From contig DAVB01000042.1 in assembly GCA_002505455.1 (NCBI GenBank), positions 4,182-32,207 of the forward strand: a DNA stretch of 28,026 nucleotides, given 5' to 3'. Source of the stretch: Euryarchaeota archaeon UBA52. Lineage in GTDB: Archaea > Thermoplasmatota > Poseidoniia > Poseidoniales > Thalassarchaeaceae. Under the pieces are notes generated by a model, which saw only the letters and a list, made by a program, of their open reading frames with translations, ran no database searches and had not been told where the DNA came from. Positions 14,443-22,669 of the stretch are shown in pieces. The stretch's first letter is position 1, and each line of letters starts with the position of its first letter. The position numbers were made by a program, and so were the translations under genes.

Positions 14443-15630
14443 TTGGATGTGCGCGACTCCGATGTCCAACTGTCCGGCGACTCTCTCAAGGGTAAGACGG
14501 TCCACCTCGTTGTGACTGGGGGCATAGCGGCAGTTGAGACTGTACGCTTGTCGAGGGAGTTACGTAGACATGGGGCCGAGATCGTAGTGACTATGACGTC
14601 AGAAGCCACGAAGATCATATCGCCGCTTGCAGTAGGATGGGCAACAGGAAGTGAAGTGAATACTGGATGGTCCTCTGATTTACCGGGCCTTGTCGTACCA
14701 GATCTCGTACTTGTAGCTCCTGCAACTAGGAACACGCTATCCAAGATATGTGCAGGAGTTATGGATGATCCTGCGATGATGGCATTAACAGCTGCATCTG
14801 GAGCTGGTAAAACAATCCTTCTAGTGCCTTCAATGCATGATGATTTGTTTGATGATGCGGTTACAAGAGATATGATCGATAAGATCAGGTCGATCGGTTA
14901 CAAGGTTCTGGTGTCCCCATCTGAAGAAGGGAGAAGAAAGCAACCATCCCCTTCCAGTATTGTTAGATTTGTAGCAGCAGCGATTAATGAAAATCTCCCC
15001 AATAGAGCCAATGTTGCGGTCATATACGGTGCAACTGAGTCTCCGATCGATCCCGTACGTGTAATATCGAACAAATCCTCGGGGAAAACTGGTATGCAGA
15101 TAAGCGACTATTTGGAGAGGATGGGGCACGACGTCATCAGGATATCCGGGGCCGTGGAAGCGAGCGGGGTCAAACCAGACATAATTGCCAGAACACCCCA
15201 AGAGATGGTCGATGCGATTGGGGATGTTATGATCGAATCCACGCCGGACGTGTGGATTGTCGCAGCAGCAGTTCTGGATTTCCAACCTGCTCACGTCTCT
15301 GCGGAGAAATTACCATCTTCTGAGATCCCCGCACCCGTAGCTCTCGAGCCCGCTCCTCGATTGATAGAATCGATACGATCCATTGACCCGGAAGCCAGGA
15401 TACTTTCTTTCAAATTAGAAACCGGAATAGGCGTTGGAGAGTTGATTTCTAGAGCGAAATCTCATATGGGGCGTTGTCATAGTGACGCAGTGGTTGCAAA
15501 TCTATTGGAGAATCTAGATGGTTCGGGACCTAGGGCACATCTGGTAACGAGTGATGATGTGGTTGAGATATACGATTTAGAGCATCTCTGCATATCTATT
15601 GAATCGATTGTTTCAGGGTGGATGGAGTAG
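14443..15630 (+). CDS. coaBC: Bifunctional phosphopantothenoylcysteine decarboxylase/phosphopantothenate-cysteine ligase
   Basis: A 395-residue two-domain enzyme of coenzyme A synthesis. Residues about 17-180 are the FMN-binding CoaC domain of archaeal type (VTGGIAAVETVRLSREL, APATRNTLSKICAGVMDDP, VPSMHDDLFDDAV). Residues about 190-395 are the CoaB ligase: GATESPIDPVRVISNKSSGKTG, VAAAVLDFQPAHVSAEK and SFKLETG. The active-site His of CoaC, normally in an EHI-type motif eight residues before the conserved Asp of the next strand, appears as Asp79 (SSDLPGLVVPD). The CoaC role therefore needs checking while CoaB looks intact. The start is uncertain: TTG 14443 or GTG 14449; no in-frame ATG precedes the first strand. 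Followed by proS after 42 nt. Confidence 0.9.
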   Translation: MDVRDSDVQLSGDSLKGKTVHLVVTGGIAAVETVRLSRELRRHGAEIVVTMTSEATKIISPLAVGWATGSEVNTGWSSDLPGLVVPDLVLVAPATRNTLSKICAGVMDDPAMMALTAASGAGKTILLVPSMHDDLFDDAVTRDMIDKIRSIGYKVLVSPSEEGRRKQPSPSSIVRFVAAAINENLPNRANVAVIYGATESPIDPVRVISNKSSGKTGMQISDYLERMGHDVIRISGAVEASGVKPDIIARTPQEMVDAIGDVMIESTPDVWIVAAAVLDFQPAHVSAEKLPSSEIPAPVALEPAPRLIESIRSIDPEARILSFKLETGIGVGELISRAKSHMGRCHSDAVVANLLENLDGSGPRAHLVTSDDVVEIYDLEHLCISIESIVSGWME

Positions 15631-15672
15631 ATGTTTCCGGCATTTTGAAGGGTATGACGCGGTGGAACGACT

Positions 15673-17178
15673 ATGCCCAAGGGTCCAGGGAGCGCCAAAC
15701 GAGGCATTCCCCCAAAGGAAGACTTCAACGCGTGGTACCCTGCTATAGTAGAGATTGCCGATCTTGTCGATAAGCGCTACCCGATAAAGGGAATGGATGT
15801 ATGGAAACCATATGGTTGGAGTGCTATGGGCCACATAGACACGCTGATCCGTACAGAGATGAGTAATACGAACCATGACGAGTATAACTTTCCGTTGTTG
15901 GTGCCTCACGACCTTCTGGACAAGGAGAATAAATTGGTACAGACCCTTAAAATGGCGAGAGAACAAGGAGTTGACCCCTCGGAGTTGCGAATTGAAGAGG
16001 AGATCGGAGGCTTCGAGAAAGAGGTCTATTGGGTAAGGCATGCGGGTGAACATGATCTCGATGTGCCGATGTTTCTTCGACCCACTAGCGAGACTCCCAT
16101 GTATACCATGTTCTCGCTGTGGATCAGATCGCATGCAGACCTTCCTCTGAAGACATTTCAGATTGTCAATACATTTCGATATGAGACTAAGCAGACACGC
16201 TCTTTCATCAGAGTACGTGAGATTCACTTTTTCGAGGCCCACACTGCACATGCAGACCAATCAGGAGCAGATGCTCAGATAGATGAGGATTCAGAAATAG
16301 TACGCAGACTCCTCCATGACCTCTGCCTTCCTGCTATCATATCTAAGAGGCCTGTTTGGGATACATTCCCCGGTGCGTGGTACACGAATGCAGTCGATGC
16401 AATCATGCCCAACGGGAGGACATTGCAAATAGCGTCATATCATCACTACAGGGACCAGTGGGCGCGTGCATTTGACATCACGTACGAGGGTGCAGACGGT
16501 AGCCAGAGCAATTGCCATCAAACGACATTTGGGATGAGTGAGAGACTTCTCGGTGCTGTTGTAGGAGTTCATGGCGATGACGCCGGCCTCATCATGCCTC
16601 CATCGATTGCACCCACCCAAGCCATCGTGATGCCTGTTGCAGCACATCTTGATGAGGCTGTGGAGCCCCAAGCAGCTTCTATCGTAGAACGACTGAAGAA
16701 ATCCGGAGTCAGGGCCAAGCTCGACTCTAGGGATATGCGTCCAGGAGCTAAGCATTACGACTGGGAGATCAAGGGCGTCCCCCTAAGGATAGAAATAGGT
16801 CCACGCGATCTATCTAGTGATTCTTTCGTAATGACTCTTAGAACGGGCGGCAAGTCGAGTCACCATCTCGAAGCATTAGAAGAGACCGTGCTGAAGTCTC
16901 TAGAAGATGTTTCAACTGAACTTAGACTAAGATCTTCAAATCTTATGGATTCAAAGATGGCTACTCTTCAGTCGTTGCCTGAGAAACCCTCTGTTTTAGA
17001 TGAAGGAATCGTGTATGAGGTAGCATTTGATGGGAATGATGCAGATGCAGAAAAACTCGAGAAATCAACGAATCTTACACTTCTTGGAGACTTGCTTGAG
17101 CCATACGAAAAACCCAGAAGATGCATAATAACAGGTAAGGAAACCCATAGGAGACAGCATCTGGCCAGGATGTACTAG
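15673..17178 (+). CDS. proS: Prolyl-tRNA synthetase, archaeal/eukaryal type
   Basis: A 501-residue class II aminoacyl-tRNA synthetase that charges tRNA-Pro. Motifs are clear: WKPYGW near 44-49, LRPTSETPMY at 135-144, motif 2 FRYE (168-171) with FIRVREIHFFEAHTAHA (178-194), the CHQTTFGMSERLLGAVVGVHGDD block holding motif 3, and an HGTP-type anticodon-binding domain (about 295-395). It ends in the family's C-terminal Tyr (LARMY). The C-terminal domain of this type usually holds a four-Cys zinc site, but here only one Cys remains (RRCIITGKE). ATG at 15673 gives the usual N-terminus. Its last 4 nt overlap the convergent membrane protein gene. Confidence 0.96.
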   Translation: MPKGPGSAKRGIPPKEDFNAWYPAIVEIADLVDKRYPIKGMDVWKPYGWSAMGHIDTLIRTEMSNTNHDEYNFPLLVPHDLLDKENKLVQTLKMAREQGVDPSELRIEEEIGGFEKEVYWVRHAGEHDLDVPMFLRPTSETPMYTMFSLWIRSHADLPLKTFQIVNTFRYETKQTRSFIRVREIHFFEAHTAHADQSGADAQIDEDSEIVRRLLHDLCLPAIISKRPVWDTFPGAWYTNAVDAIMPNGRTLQIASYHHYRDQWARAFDITYEGADGSQSNCHQTTFGMSERLLGAVVGVHGDDAGLIMPPSIAPTQAIVMPVAAHLDEAVEPQAASIVERLKKSGVRAKLDSRDMRPGAKHYDWEIKGVPLRIEIGPRDLSSDSFVMTLRTGGKSSHHLEALEETVLKSLEDVSTELRLRSSNLMDSKMATLQSLPEKPSVLDEGIVYEVAFDGNDADAEKLEKSTNLTLLGDLLEPYEKPRRCIITGKETHRRQHLARMY

Positions 17179-17804
17179 TCAATTCTTTTCCTACGCCATT
17201 CGATGAACCCAAATATGGCCAGAATTACCATGCTATACGTCAGGGGCGTCTCCGCTCTGAAACCGGCAGGATAGCCATAATCCCCTGAATCGATTATAAT
17301 GACTTCGATGACATAGTCTGCAACACCAACGAAAGCAGCAAACATAATGCTCATGGATCTAGTATGTTGTTCATCGATTTGCATAAGCCCCCACATACCG
17401 AGAGGCACCGAGATCAGTACTAGAGTAACTGGCTGATTGTTGAAAGTCCTAAAGGCGTATATCGAGATACCAAGAAGGATGACTATGCTTAGAGAAAGGT
17501 TGAGCGAAACGCTCCATTCCGATTCACTTATCCAATTATAGACAAATGCCATCACCATCCCGAGGGAGAAGAATATCGGAACAAGTTCCACCGGTACGCG
17601 CCCTTCCAGAAAAAAAACAGAGTCAACGTACTCCCATTTCCCTACCGCGGTTCCGAGAAGCTCAACAAAAAGATCGGCTGCAGCAAGCAGCAATCCAGAT
17701 AGAAGACTCTCTTTCAATAGTGCAATACGGTCTTTCAAAGAGGCCCACAAGGAAAGTGCTACAATCATCAGGAGTCCGGCCAAACTAAGAGTACTCAGCT
17801 CCAT
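17175..17804 (-). CDS. Polytopic membrane protein of unknown function
   Basis: A 209-residue protein with six to seven hydrophobic helices spanning nearly its whole length and a short basic C-terminus (EWRRKRID). The loop pattern GKWEYVDSVFFLEGRVPVELVPIFFSLG is reminiscent of small integral membrane enzymes of carotenoid or lipid metabolism, but I cannot place it in a named family. It overlaps the end of proS by 4 nt on the opposite strand and lies 22 nt downstream of the next minus-strand gene, with which it may be co-transcribed. Confidence 0.68.
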   Translation of the reverse strand: MELSTLSLAGLLMIVALSLWASLKDRIALLKESLLSGLLLAAADLFVELLGTAVGKWEYVDSVFFLEGRVPVELVPIFFSLGMVMAFVYNWISESEWSVSLNLSLSIVILLGISIYAFRTFNNQPVTLVLISVPLGMWGLMQIDEQHTRSMSIMFAAFVGVADYVIEVIIIDSGDYGYPAGFRAETPLTYSMVILAIFGFIEWRRKRID

Positions 17805-17826
17805 CCGGATGACCTCGATATGACTC

Positions 17827-18327
17827 TTATCTGTATCTTCCAGTCAGGCCTACTACTGCGATTATAGAGGACATACTTATGGCAATTATGTCTTCGTTAG
17901 TTAATGACCCTGGCTCTCTCCAACTGTCTGAAGACTCTAGGTCTGGAGCATTTCCGAGTGTGTAAGTCTCCCCGCAGGAGTCGGATTCACAAAGATCAAT
18001 CGCAATACCGACACCTGCATAGACATTAAACACGAAAAGTGCAGTTGTCAGAACTCCAAATATTAGAATAGACCATCTTGGACCCCATCGCCCCTCGTCA
18101 CCTTGAATTTCACCAATGGTTTCGATATCCGACTCCGCTGAATCAACCTCTTCTGGAATAGGTTCAGAAAAACTCCTCGGAGCGGAATCAGTTTGCCTTA
18201 ATCCAAGTTTTTCAAGTGCCTCTGCGCCATATATTCGTTCTATCAGGCTAACTATATTCGGGTCATCAACCTCCTCCGGAGATATCTTCCCATCGAGGAG
18301 GTCTCTTAGTACGGCCTCGTCAACCAT
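17827..18327 (-). CDS. Small membrane-anchored protein of unknown function
   Basis: A 166-residue protein. The N-terminal 45 residues form a helical, acidic segment (VLRDLLDGKISPEEVDDPNI, then IYGAEALEKLGL), followed by a disordered acidic linker and two hydrophobic helices (about 85-107 and 147-163). The loop between the helices holds two Cys (DLCESDSCGE) that could form a disulfide if the loop faces outside. No family is recognised. It lies 26 nt downstream of the transketolase genes and may belong to their transcript. Confidence 0.62.
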   Translation of the reverse strand: MVDEAVLRDLLDGKISPEEVDDPNIVSLIERIYGAEALEKLGLRQTDSAPRSFSEPIPEEVDSAESDIETIGEIQGDEGRWGPRWSILIFGVLTTALFVFNVYAGVGIAIDLCESDSCGETYTLGNAPDLESSDSWREPGSLTNEDIIAISMSSIIAVVGLTGRYR

Positions 18328-18353
18328 TGGCCATTCGGAAACGAAGGCCTACA

Positions 18354-19307
18354 TCAAGTACGCCCAGGTTTTTGCACTAATTCTACCACTCTTTGGACGA
18401 TATTGTCGGAAGTCAGCCCCATCTTATTCATGATTTCATCAGGAGATCCGCTTTCCCCAAATTTGTCCATAACCCCAACCATCTTCATCCTCGTAGGGCA
18501 TTCCTCCGATAGTATCTCTGCAACTGCAGAACCAAGTCCGCCTATAACCGAATGATCTTCAGCGGTCACGATAGCTCCGGTTTCTGCCGCTCTGAGAATC
18601 GCTTCCCTATCGATGGGCTTCAGGGTGTGCATATCAACGACACGAGCCTCTATGCCTTGACTCGAGAGCTCTTCAGCAGCATCCATGGCCCTTTCTACCA
18701 TCACGCCACATGCAATTATTGTCGCATCTCCACCAGCTCTCAACTCAGACGCGACGCCTATCTTCAAATTCCGAGCCTCGTCCTCAGAATATATCTCCCT
18801 AGTTTTGTTACGAGCTGTCCTGGTGTAAGATGGGTGCTTATGAGTGAGGAGATCACGTGTCAGGGATCGTGCTGAGTTTCTGTCACACGGATGCATTACT
18901 GTCATGCCGGGAAGAGTTCTGAAGATGCCAAGGTCCTCTGTAGACTGAGCGCTACTCCCATCTTGTCCTGTGTGCATGCCTCCGTGACTGCCGCATAAAT
19001 GCACGACAAGACCAGTCCTAGCGACACCGTTCCTGAATTGCTCAAAGGCGCGTTCAGAGAATATCGCGAAAGTACTCGCGAAGGGAATCTTCCCTGCTTC
19101 TGCGAGACCGGCTCCGACTAATGCCATATTCTGCTCAGCTATACCAAGACAGAATGTTCTGTTCGGGAACTTCGCCCTGAAGTGACAGGATTTGGTAGAT
19201 TTCCCAAGATCCGCCTCCAAAACTACAACCCTTTCGTCAGAGGCTAGATCGAGTAACGCATCACCATATCCGTCTCTTGATGCACCTGGCTCTGATATTC
19301 CAGTCAT
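18354..19307 (-). CDS. tktB: Transketolase, C-terminal subunit
   Basis: A 317-residue subunit carrying the pyrimidine-binding and C-terminal domains of transketolase. Marks: the GIAEQNMALVGAGLA helix with the Glu that activates thiamine diphosphate, SHGGMHTGQDGSSAQSTED, and MHPCDRNSA. The C-terminal Rossmann-like domain holds VVDMHTLKPID and TAEDHSVIGGLGSAVAE. Archaea commonly encode transketolase as two subunits, and the N-terminal one lies immediately upstream with a 4-nt ATGA overlap. The pair transfers two-carbon units in the non-oxidative pentose phosphate pathway, probably to make erythrose 4-phosphate and pentoses. Confidence 0.93.
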   Translation of the reverse strand: MTGISEPGASRDGYGDALLDLASDERVVVLEADLGKSTKSCHFRAKFPNRTFCLGIAEQNMALVGAGLAEAGKIPFASTFAIFSERAFEQFRNGVARTGLVVHLCGSHGGMHTGQDGSSAQSTEDLGIFRTLPGMTVMHPCDRNSARSLTRDLLTHKHPSYTRTARNKTREIYSEDEARNLKIGVASELRAGGDATIIACGVMVERAMDAAEELSSQGIEARVVDMHTLKPIDREAILRAAETGAIVTAEDHSVIGGLGSAVAEILSEECPTRMKMVGVMDKFGESGSPDEIMNKMGLTSDNIVQRVVELVQKPGRT

Positions 19308-20119
19308 GACAATTCCTCCATTGCTAGAGCAAATTGTTCATCATTCGGAGCGGCCCCGTGGAAAGCGGGATTATCCTCCATGAAGGATACTCCTTTCCCT
19401 TTCACTGTCGCCGCCACAATGGCAGTCGGTTCTACGCTCGCTTTTGCCTCAGAAAGGGCAATTAGGATATCATTCATATCATGTCCATCAATCTCAATAA
19501 TATTCCACCCGAATGAGCGGAATTTGGAAGCAATGTCACCAATCCTCATCTGCTCATCCACGAAATTATCATTCTGTATCCTATTCCTGTCTATTATGGC
19601 GGTTAGGTTGCTAACTTCTAGATGAGATGCAGCCATTGCAGCCTCCCATATTTGTCCTTCTTGTAATTCGCCATCTCCTAACAACACCCACGTGTGTCTT
19701 TCAGATAGATCGAGTCTGGCTGCAAGTGCAGATCCAAGTCCGAATGAGAGACCCATGCCCAGACTCCCAGCAGAAAAATCAACGCCAGCTGTCATCTTTC
19801 TGTCGACATGACCTTGACATACGGATCCGAGTGATCTGAAACCATCAAGGTCTGAATCATCAAGAACTCCTACATCCCTCAGTATCGAGTATACGGCGGG
19901 ACTAGCATGCCCTTTACTCATGATGAACCTGTCACGATCTTCCCAACTAGGATTATCCGGATCGAATCGCATAGCGCTTCTGTACAGGCCTACGAGAATG
20001 TCTATACACGACAGTGAACCACCTGGGTGGCCTGATTGAGCCTTGTATACCATTTCGACAATCCTTCTCCTGCACCTTGATGCAGACTCATTCAACTCCC
20101 CTATGGCGTAACCCTGCAT
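19304..20119 (-). CDS. tktA: Transketolase, N-terminal subunit
   Basis: A 271-residue subunit that binds the diphosphate of thiamine diphosphate through Mg2+. The ThDP motif starts with GDG at 148-150 (LLGDGELQEGQIWEA) and ends near N179 (IIDRNRIQND). The SGHPGGSLSCID and SKGHASPAVYS segments hold the conserved active-site His residues, and FSAGSLGMGLSFGLG precedes the motif. The size is right for the split archaeal/bacterial form. The ATG at 20119 is used. It is the first gene of the minus-strand operon and is divergent from mqnE. Confidence 0.94.
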   Translation of the reverse strand: MQGYAIGELNESASRCRRRIVEMVYKAQSGHPGGSLSCIDILVGLYRSAMRFDPDNPSWEDRDRFIMSKGHASPAVYSILRDVGVLDDSDLDGFRSLGSVCQGHVDRKMTAGVDFSAGSLGMGLSFGLGSALAARLDLSERHTWVLLGDGELQEGQIWEAAMAASHLEVSNLTAIIDRNRIQNDNFVDEQMRIGDIASKFRSFGWNIIEIDGHDMNDILIALSEAKASVEPTAIVAATVKGKGVSFMEDNPAFHGAAPNDEQFALAMEELS

Positions 20120-20187
20120 GTGTCAACGTAGTTCTATTGGTCCTTATTGGTTACCTATCGTTTTGGGTGTTATGGAGTTAGCCATTC

Positions 20188-20196
20188 AGTTATAGA
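20188..20196 (+). promoter_or_regulatory. Possible TATA box for mqnE
   Basis: AGTTATAGA lies about 23-31 nt before the ATG at 20219. At this distance transcription would start at or next to the ATG, giving a leaderless mRNA. It lies inside the upstream extension of the open frame (from TTG 20147), which argues that the extension is not translated. Confidence 0.33.
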
Positions 20197-20218
20197 TGGG
20201 GGTCTACGGAGCCTTACC

Positions 20219-21394
20219 ATGCACAACAACAGCGGCGCTATGCCGCTGGAAGATACCATGGCTGATTTAGAAGGCAAAGAGGCCATTGATCAAGCTCGGG
20301 CAATTATTTCCGCAGGAGGGCGAATTGATGTCGATTTGGGACTTTCACTGTACAAGAATGCCCCATTAATGGAACTGGGCGAATTGGCCCACTCGATGAA
20401 GAGGAAAATGCATGGAGAAAAGATCCATTTCAATCTGAACCTACATGTGAATACGACCAACATATGCGTCTTAGCTTGCAGATTCTGTGCGTTTAGGAAA
20501 GGCTCGAAGCATGAAGATGCATATGATCTATCAGTGGAAGAGTATCTCGATAGAGTGCGTCCATATTCAAACTCCATTGACGAAGTACATTCCGTTGGAG
20601 GCCTCCACCCTGAATGGACTATTGAGCACTATGAGAGACTGTACAGAGCGATGAAGAAAGAATTCCCGCACATCACAATCAAGTCTCTAACTGCAGTTGA
20701 AGTCAAGCATATTGCAAAACGTACAGGCATCACCATACCCCAAACTCTGACTCGCCTAATGGACGCAGGTTTAGATGTTCTTCCCGGAGGTGGTGCAGAA
20801 ATACTCGTGGATTCTGTGAGGGATAGGATATGCAGGGGCAAGGAATCCAGTCTCGAGTATCTTTCAATCCACAGAGCAGCTCACGAAGTAGGACTCCCGA
20901 CGAATTGTACCATGTTGTTTGGCACCGTTGAGACACTTGAGGACAGAATTACCCATTTGGATTTACTCAGAAAGCTACAGGATGAGACTTCTGGGTTCCA
21001 ATGCTTTGTACCATATCCATTTTTACCCGATAGAACAAGATTGCCTGAGGCTAAGATACCAAGTGCTGAAGAGGTAATCAGAACAATCTCAATATCCCGG
21101 CTGATGCTTGATAATATTCCTCATTTGAAGGCATACAGAATGAATATTGGAGACGATCTAGCTTCTATTGCGATTCTCAATGGAGCCGATGATCTCGATG
21201 GGACTGTAGAAAGGGAAGAAATCATGCATTCTGCAGGTTCTAACACCCCCCTTAACACCGGCATGGATGGCCTAATACGCATAATTGAGTCTACGGGGCA
21301 AGCTGCGATTCAAAGAAATACAACGTATAGCCGATTCAAATCACACACGTTGAAAAACCGTTCAGAACCGAAGAGGCTACCAGTAGCGAGGTGA
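20219..21394 (+). CDS. mqnE: Aminofutalosine synthase (radical SAM)
   Basis: A 391-residue radical SAM enzyme of the futalosine route to menaquinone; it adds a deoxyadenosyl group to the MqnA product to give aminofutalosine. The iron-sulfur motif C-x3-C-x2-C is at C83, C87 and C90 (NICVLACRFCAF), followed by HSVGGLHPEW and the LTAVEV strand that mark MqnE. The related MqnC enzyme shares the fold, so an MqnC role is the main alternative. The open frame begins at TTG 20147, but the extra 24 residues look non-homologous and contain a TATA-like element; ATG 20219 was chosen (20240 and 20258 are also possible). It ends 4 nt before mqnA. Confidence 0.88.
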   Translation: MHNNSGAMPLEDTMADLEGKEAIDQARAIISAGGRIDVDLGLSLYKNAPLMELGELAHSMKRKMHGEKIHFNLNLHVNTTNICVLACRFCAFRKGSKHEDAYDLSVEEYLDRVRPYSNSIDEVHSVGGLHPEWTIEHYERLYRAMKKEFPHITIKSLTAVEVKHIAKRTGITIPQTLTRLMDAGLDVLPGGGAEILVDSVRDRICRGKESSLEYLSIHRAAHEVGLPTNCTMLFGTVETLEDRITHLDLLRKLQDETSGFQCFVPYPFLPDRTRLPEAKIPSAEEVIRTISISRLMLDNIPHLKAYRMNIGDDLASIAILNGADDLDGTVEREEIMHSAGSNTPLNTGMDGLIRIIESTGQAAIQRNTTYSRFKSHTLKNRSEPKRLPVAR

Positions 21395-21398
21395 AATT

Positions 21399-22205
21399 AT
21401 GTGGAATAGAACCATAGGTCGTGTTGCGTTCACAAATTGCGATCCTTTGTATCATAATCTTTCAGAAAGATGGAGGATATTGCCAGCGCCCCCCTCATGG
21501 TTGACAGGGCATGTAATCCGAAGAGATTGCCTTATGGCTCCCATTCCCTCTGCTGATTTCGCAAAGCACAGCGGCATCCTACGTCTTGTAGGCGATCTAG
21601 GAATTGTCTCAATGGGCCACGTAGGAAGCGTACTTCTATTCGGGGATCGACCCCCTGATCATATGAGGGATATAGCATTCCCGACTGATTCATCGACCTC
21701 AAAAAGACTCCTAAGGTGGTATTTAGAAAAGCAAGGATTAGATCCCCGTACAATAGACCTGGGGCCAGATTTGGGTTCGATGCTCCAACAGTGCGATGGG
21801 GCCCTCCTCATAGGTGACAGGGCATTGAGGGCTGCGTCAGAACATCCATCCCTCGTTCAATTAGATCTCGGAGCTGAATGGACCCGTTCAACAGGCCTTC
21901 CAATGGTGTTCGGGATTTTCGCAACCCACAAGTCGTCCGATGATCAGGTTATTTCTGAAGCGAAGACTGACTTAATCTCAAATTACCATGCCTTCATCAA
22001 TGACGATCATAGGAGGGAGGAAGTCGTCCGAATTGCTGCTGATAAGATAGGGCTTACCCCCAGTAGAATGGACCAATACTTCCGTTCAGAGGTTTCCAAC
22101 ATACTCGATGAGGAGTCTGTAGAAGGACTCTCGCGTTTCCTCGTTGACGTTTGCGGGATGAATACCAGCTTAGTTCGAAGTTGTGTTCAATCAGTCACTT
22201 CGTAG
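21399..22205 (+). CDS. mqnA: Chorismate dehydratase
   Basis: A 268-residue protein with the periplasmic-binding-protein-like fold of MqnA, which removes water from chorismate to give 3-[(1-carboxyvinyl)oxy]benzoate, the first step of the futalosine pathway. Signatures: the opening IGRVAFTNCDPLYHNL (family form GRVxYLNxxPL), MAPIPSADFA, LGIVSMGHVGSVLLFG, the DSSTSKRLLRWYL helix and GALLIGDRAL. No export signal is present, as expected for a cytosolic enzyme. GAGGTGA (21388-21394) overlaps the mqnE stop and lies 4 nt before the ATG, so the pair is translationally coupled. The last 19 nt overlap the convergent DOHH-like gene. Confidence 0.88.
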   Translation: MWNRTIGRVAFTNCDPLYHNLSERWRILPAPPSWLTGHVIRRDCLMAPIPSADFAKHSGILRLVGDLGIVSMGHVGSVLLFGDRPPDHMRDIAFPTDSSTSKRLLRWYLEKQGLDPRTIDLGPDLGSMLQQCDGALLIGDRALRAASEHPSLVQLDLGAEWTRSTGLPMVFGIFATHKSSDDQVISEAKTDLISNYHAFINDDHRREEVVRIAADKIGLTPSRMDQYFRSEVSNILDEESVEGLSRFLVDVCGMNTSLVRSCVQSVTS

Positions 22206-22666
22206 TCCAAGGATTTAGATGCGACATACTCTAGCAAATCCATCGCAACTTCGCAGGATTCCGCGACAACAGGCTCCGGGTCGTCAACGAATTTCTCCAA
22301 GGTGGCTAATGCAGTCCTGTCCCCTATCGCCCCCAACGCCTCAGCAGCCTCATGACGCACCATTAGATCCTCGTCATGATCTTCGAGACGATTTATGAGA
22401 TAGGGTACTGCTGCGGGATCTTGCATTTGCCCCATCACATATGCAACCTCATGCTTTAGGAGTGCGGATTTGGATGAGTAAGCAGCTGCAAGTGCCTCAA
22501 TAGCATCAACACCGCCGATATTCCTCAGTGCAAAAAGAGCCCTCATTCTTTGAAACATTCTTTCCCCTTCGTCACATATTGTGCTCCTCAAGCTTGGCAC
22601 AGACAATGTCTCACTCGCAGGTGCAGGATCGACTGAATCAAACTCGGATATCTCGGGCTTTTCCAT
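22187..22666 (-). CDS. Half-size deoxyhypusine hydroxylase-like HEAT-repeat protein
   Basis: A 159-residue HEAT-repeat protein. Eukaryotic DOHH finishes hypusine on eIF5A with a di-iron centre held by His-Glu motifs in two similar halves. This protein has two such motifs, H72-E73 (LLKHEVAYVMGQMQ) and H105-E106 (MVRHEAAEALGAIG), 33 residues apart as in human DOHH. RALFALRNIGG and DDPEPVVAESCEVAMDLLEY also match the human C-terminal half closely, and SVDPAPA (11-17) matches its interdomain linker (comparison from memory). Only one half is encoded, so a homodimer would be needed to rebuild a four-motif site. It lies 3 nt after mqnD. A plain HEAT scaffold is the alternative, but such exact motif retention argues against it. 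Confidence 0.82.
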   Translation of the reverse strand: MEKPEISEFDSVDPAPASETLSVPSLRSTICDEGERMFQRMRALFALRNIGGVDAIEALAAAYSSKSALLKHEVAYVMGQMQDPAAVPYLINRLEDHDEDLMVRHEAAEALGAIGDRTALATLEKFVDDPEPVVAESCEVAMDLLEYVASKSLDYEVTD

Positions 22667-22669
22667 GTT

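Noticed and set aside
15613..16260. 215-codon minus-strand open frame
   Set aside because: It is opposite the well-supported proS gene; its Cys/His/Ile-rich composition is typical of antisense translation.
20147..20218. Upstream extension of the mqnE frame from a TTG codon
   Set aside because: It is not similar to the MqnE N-terminus and holds a TATA-like element; ATG 20219 fits better.
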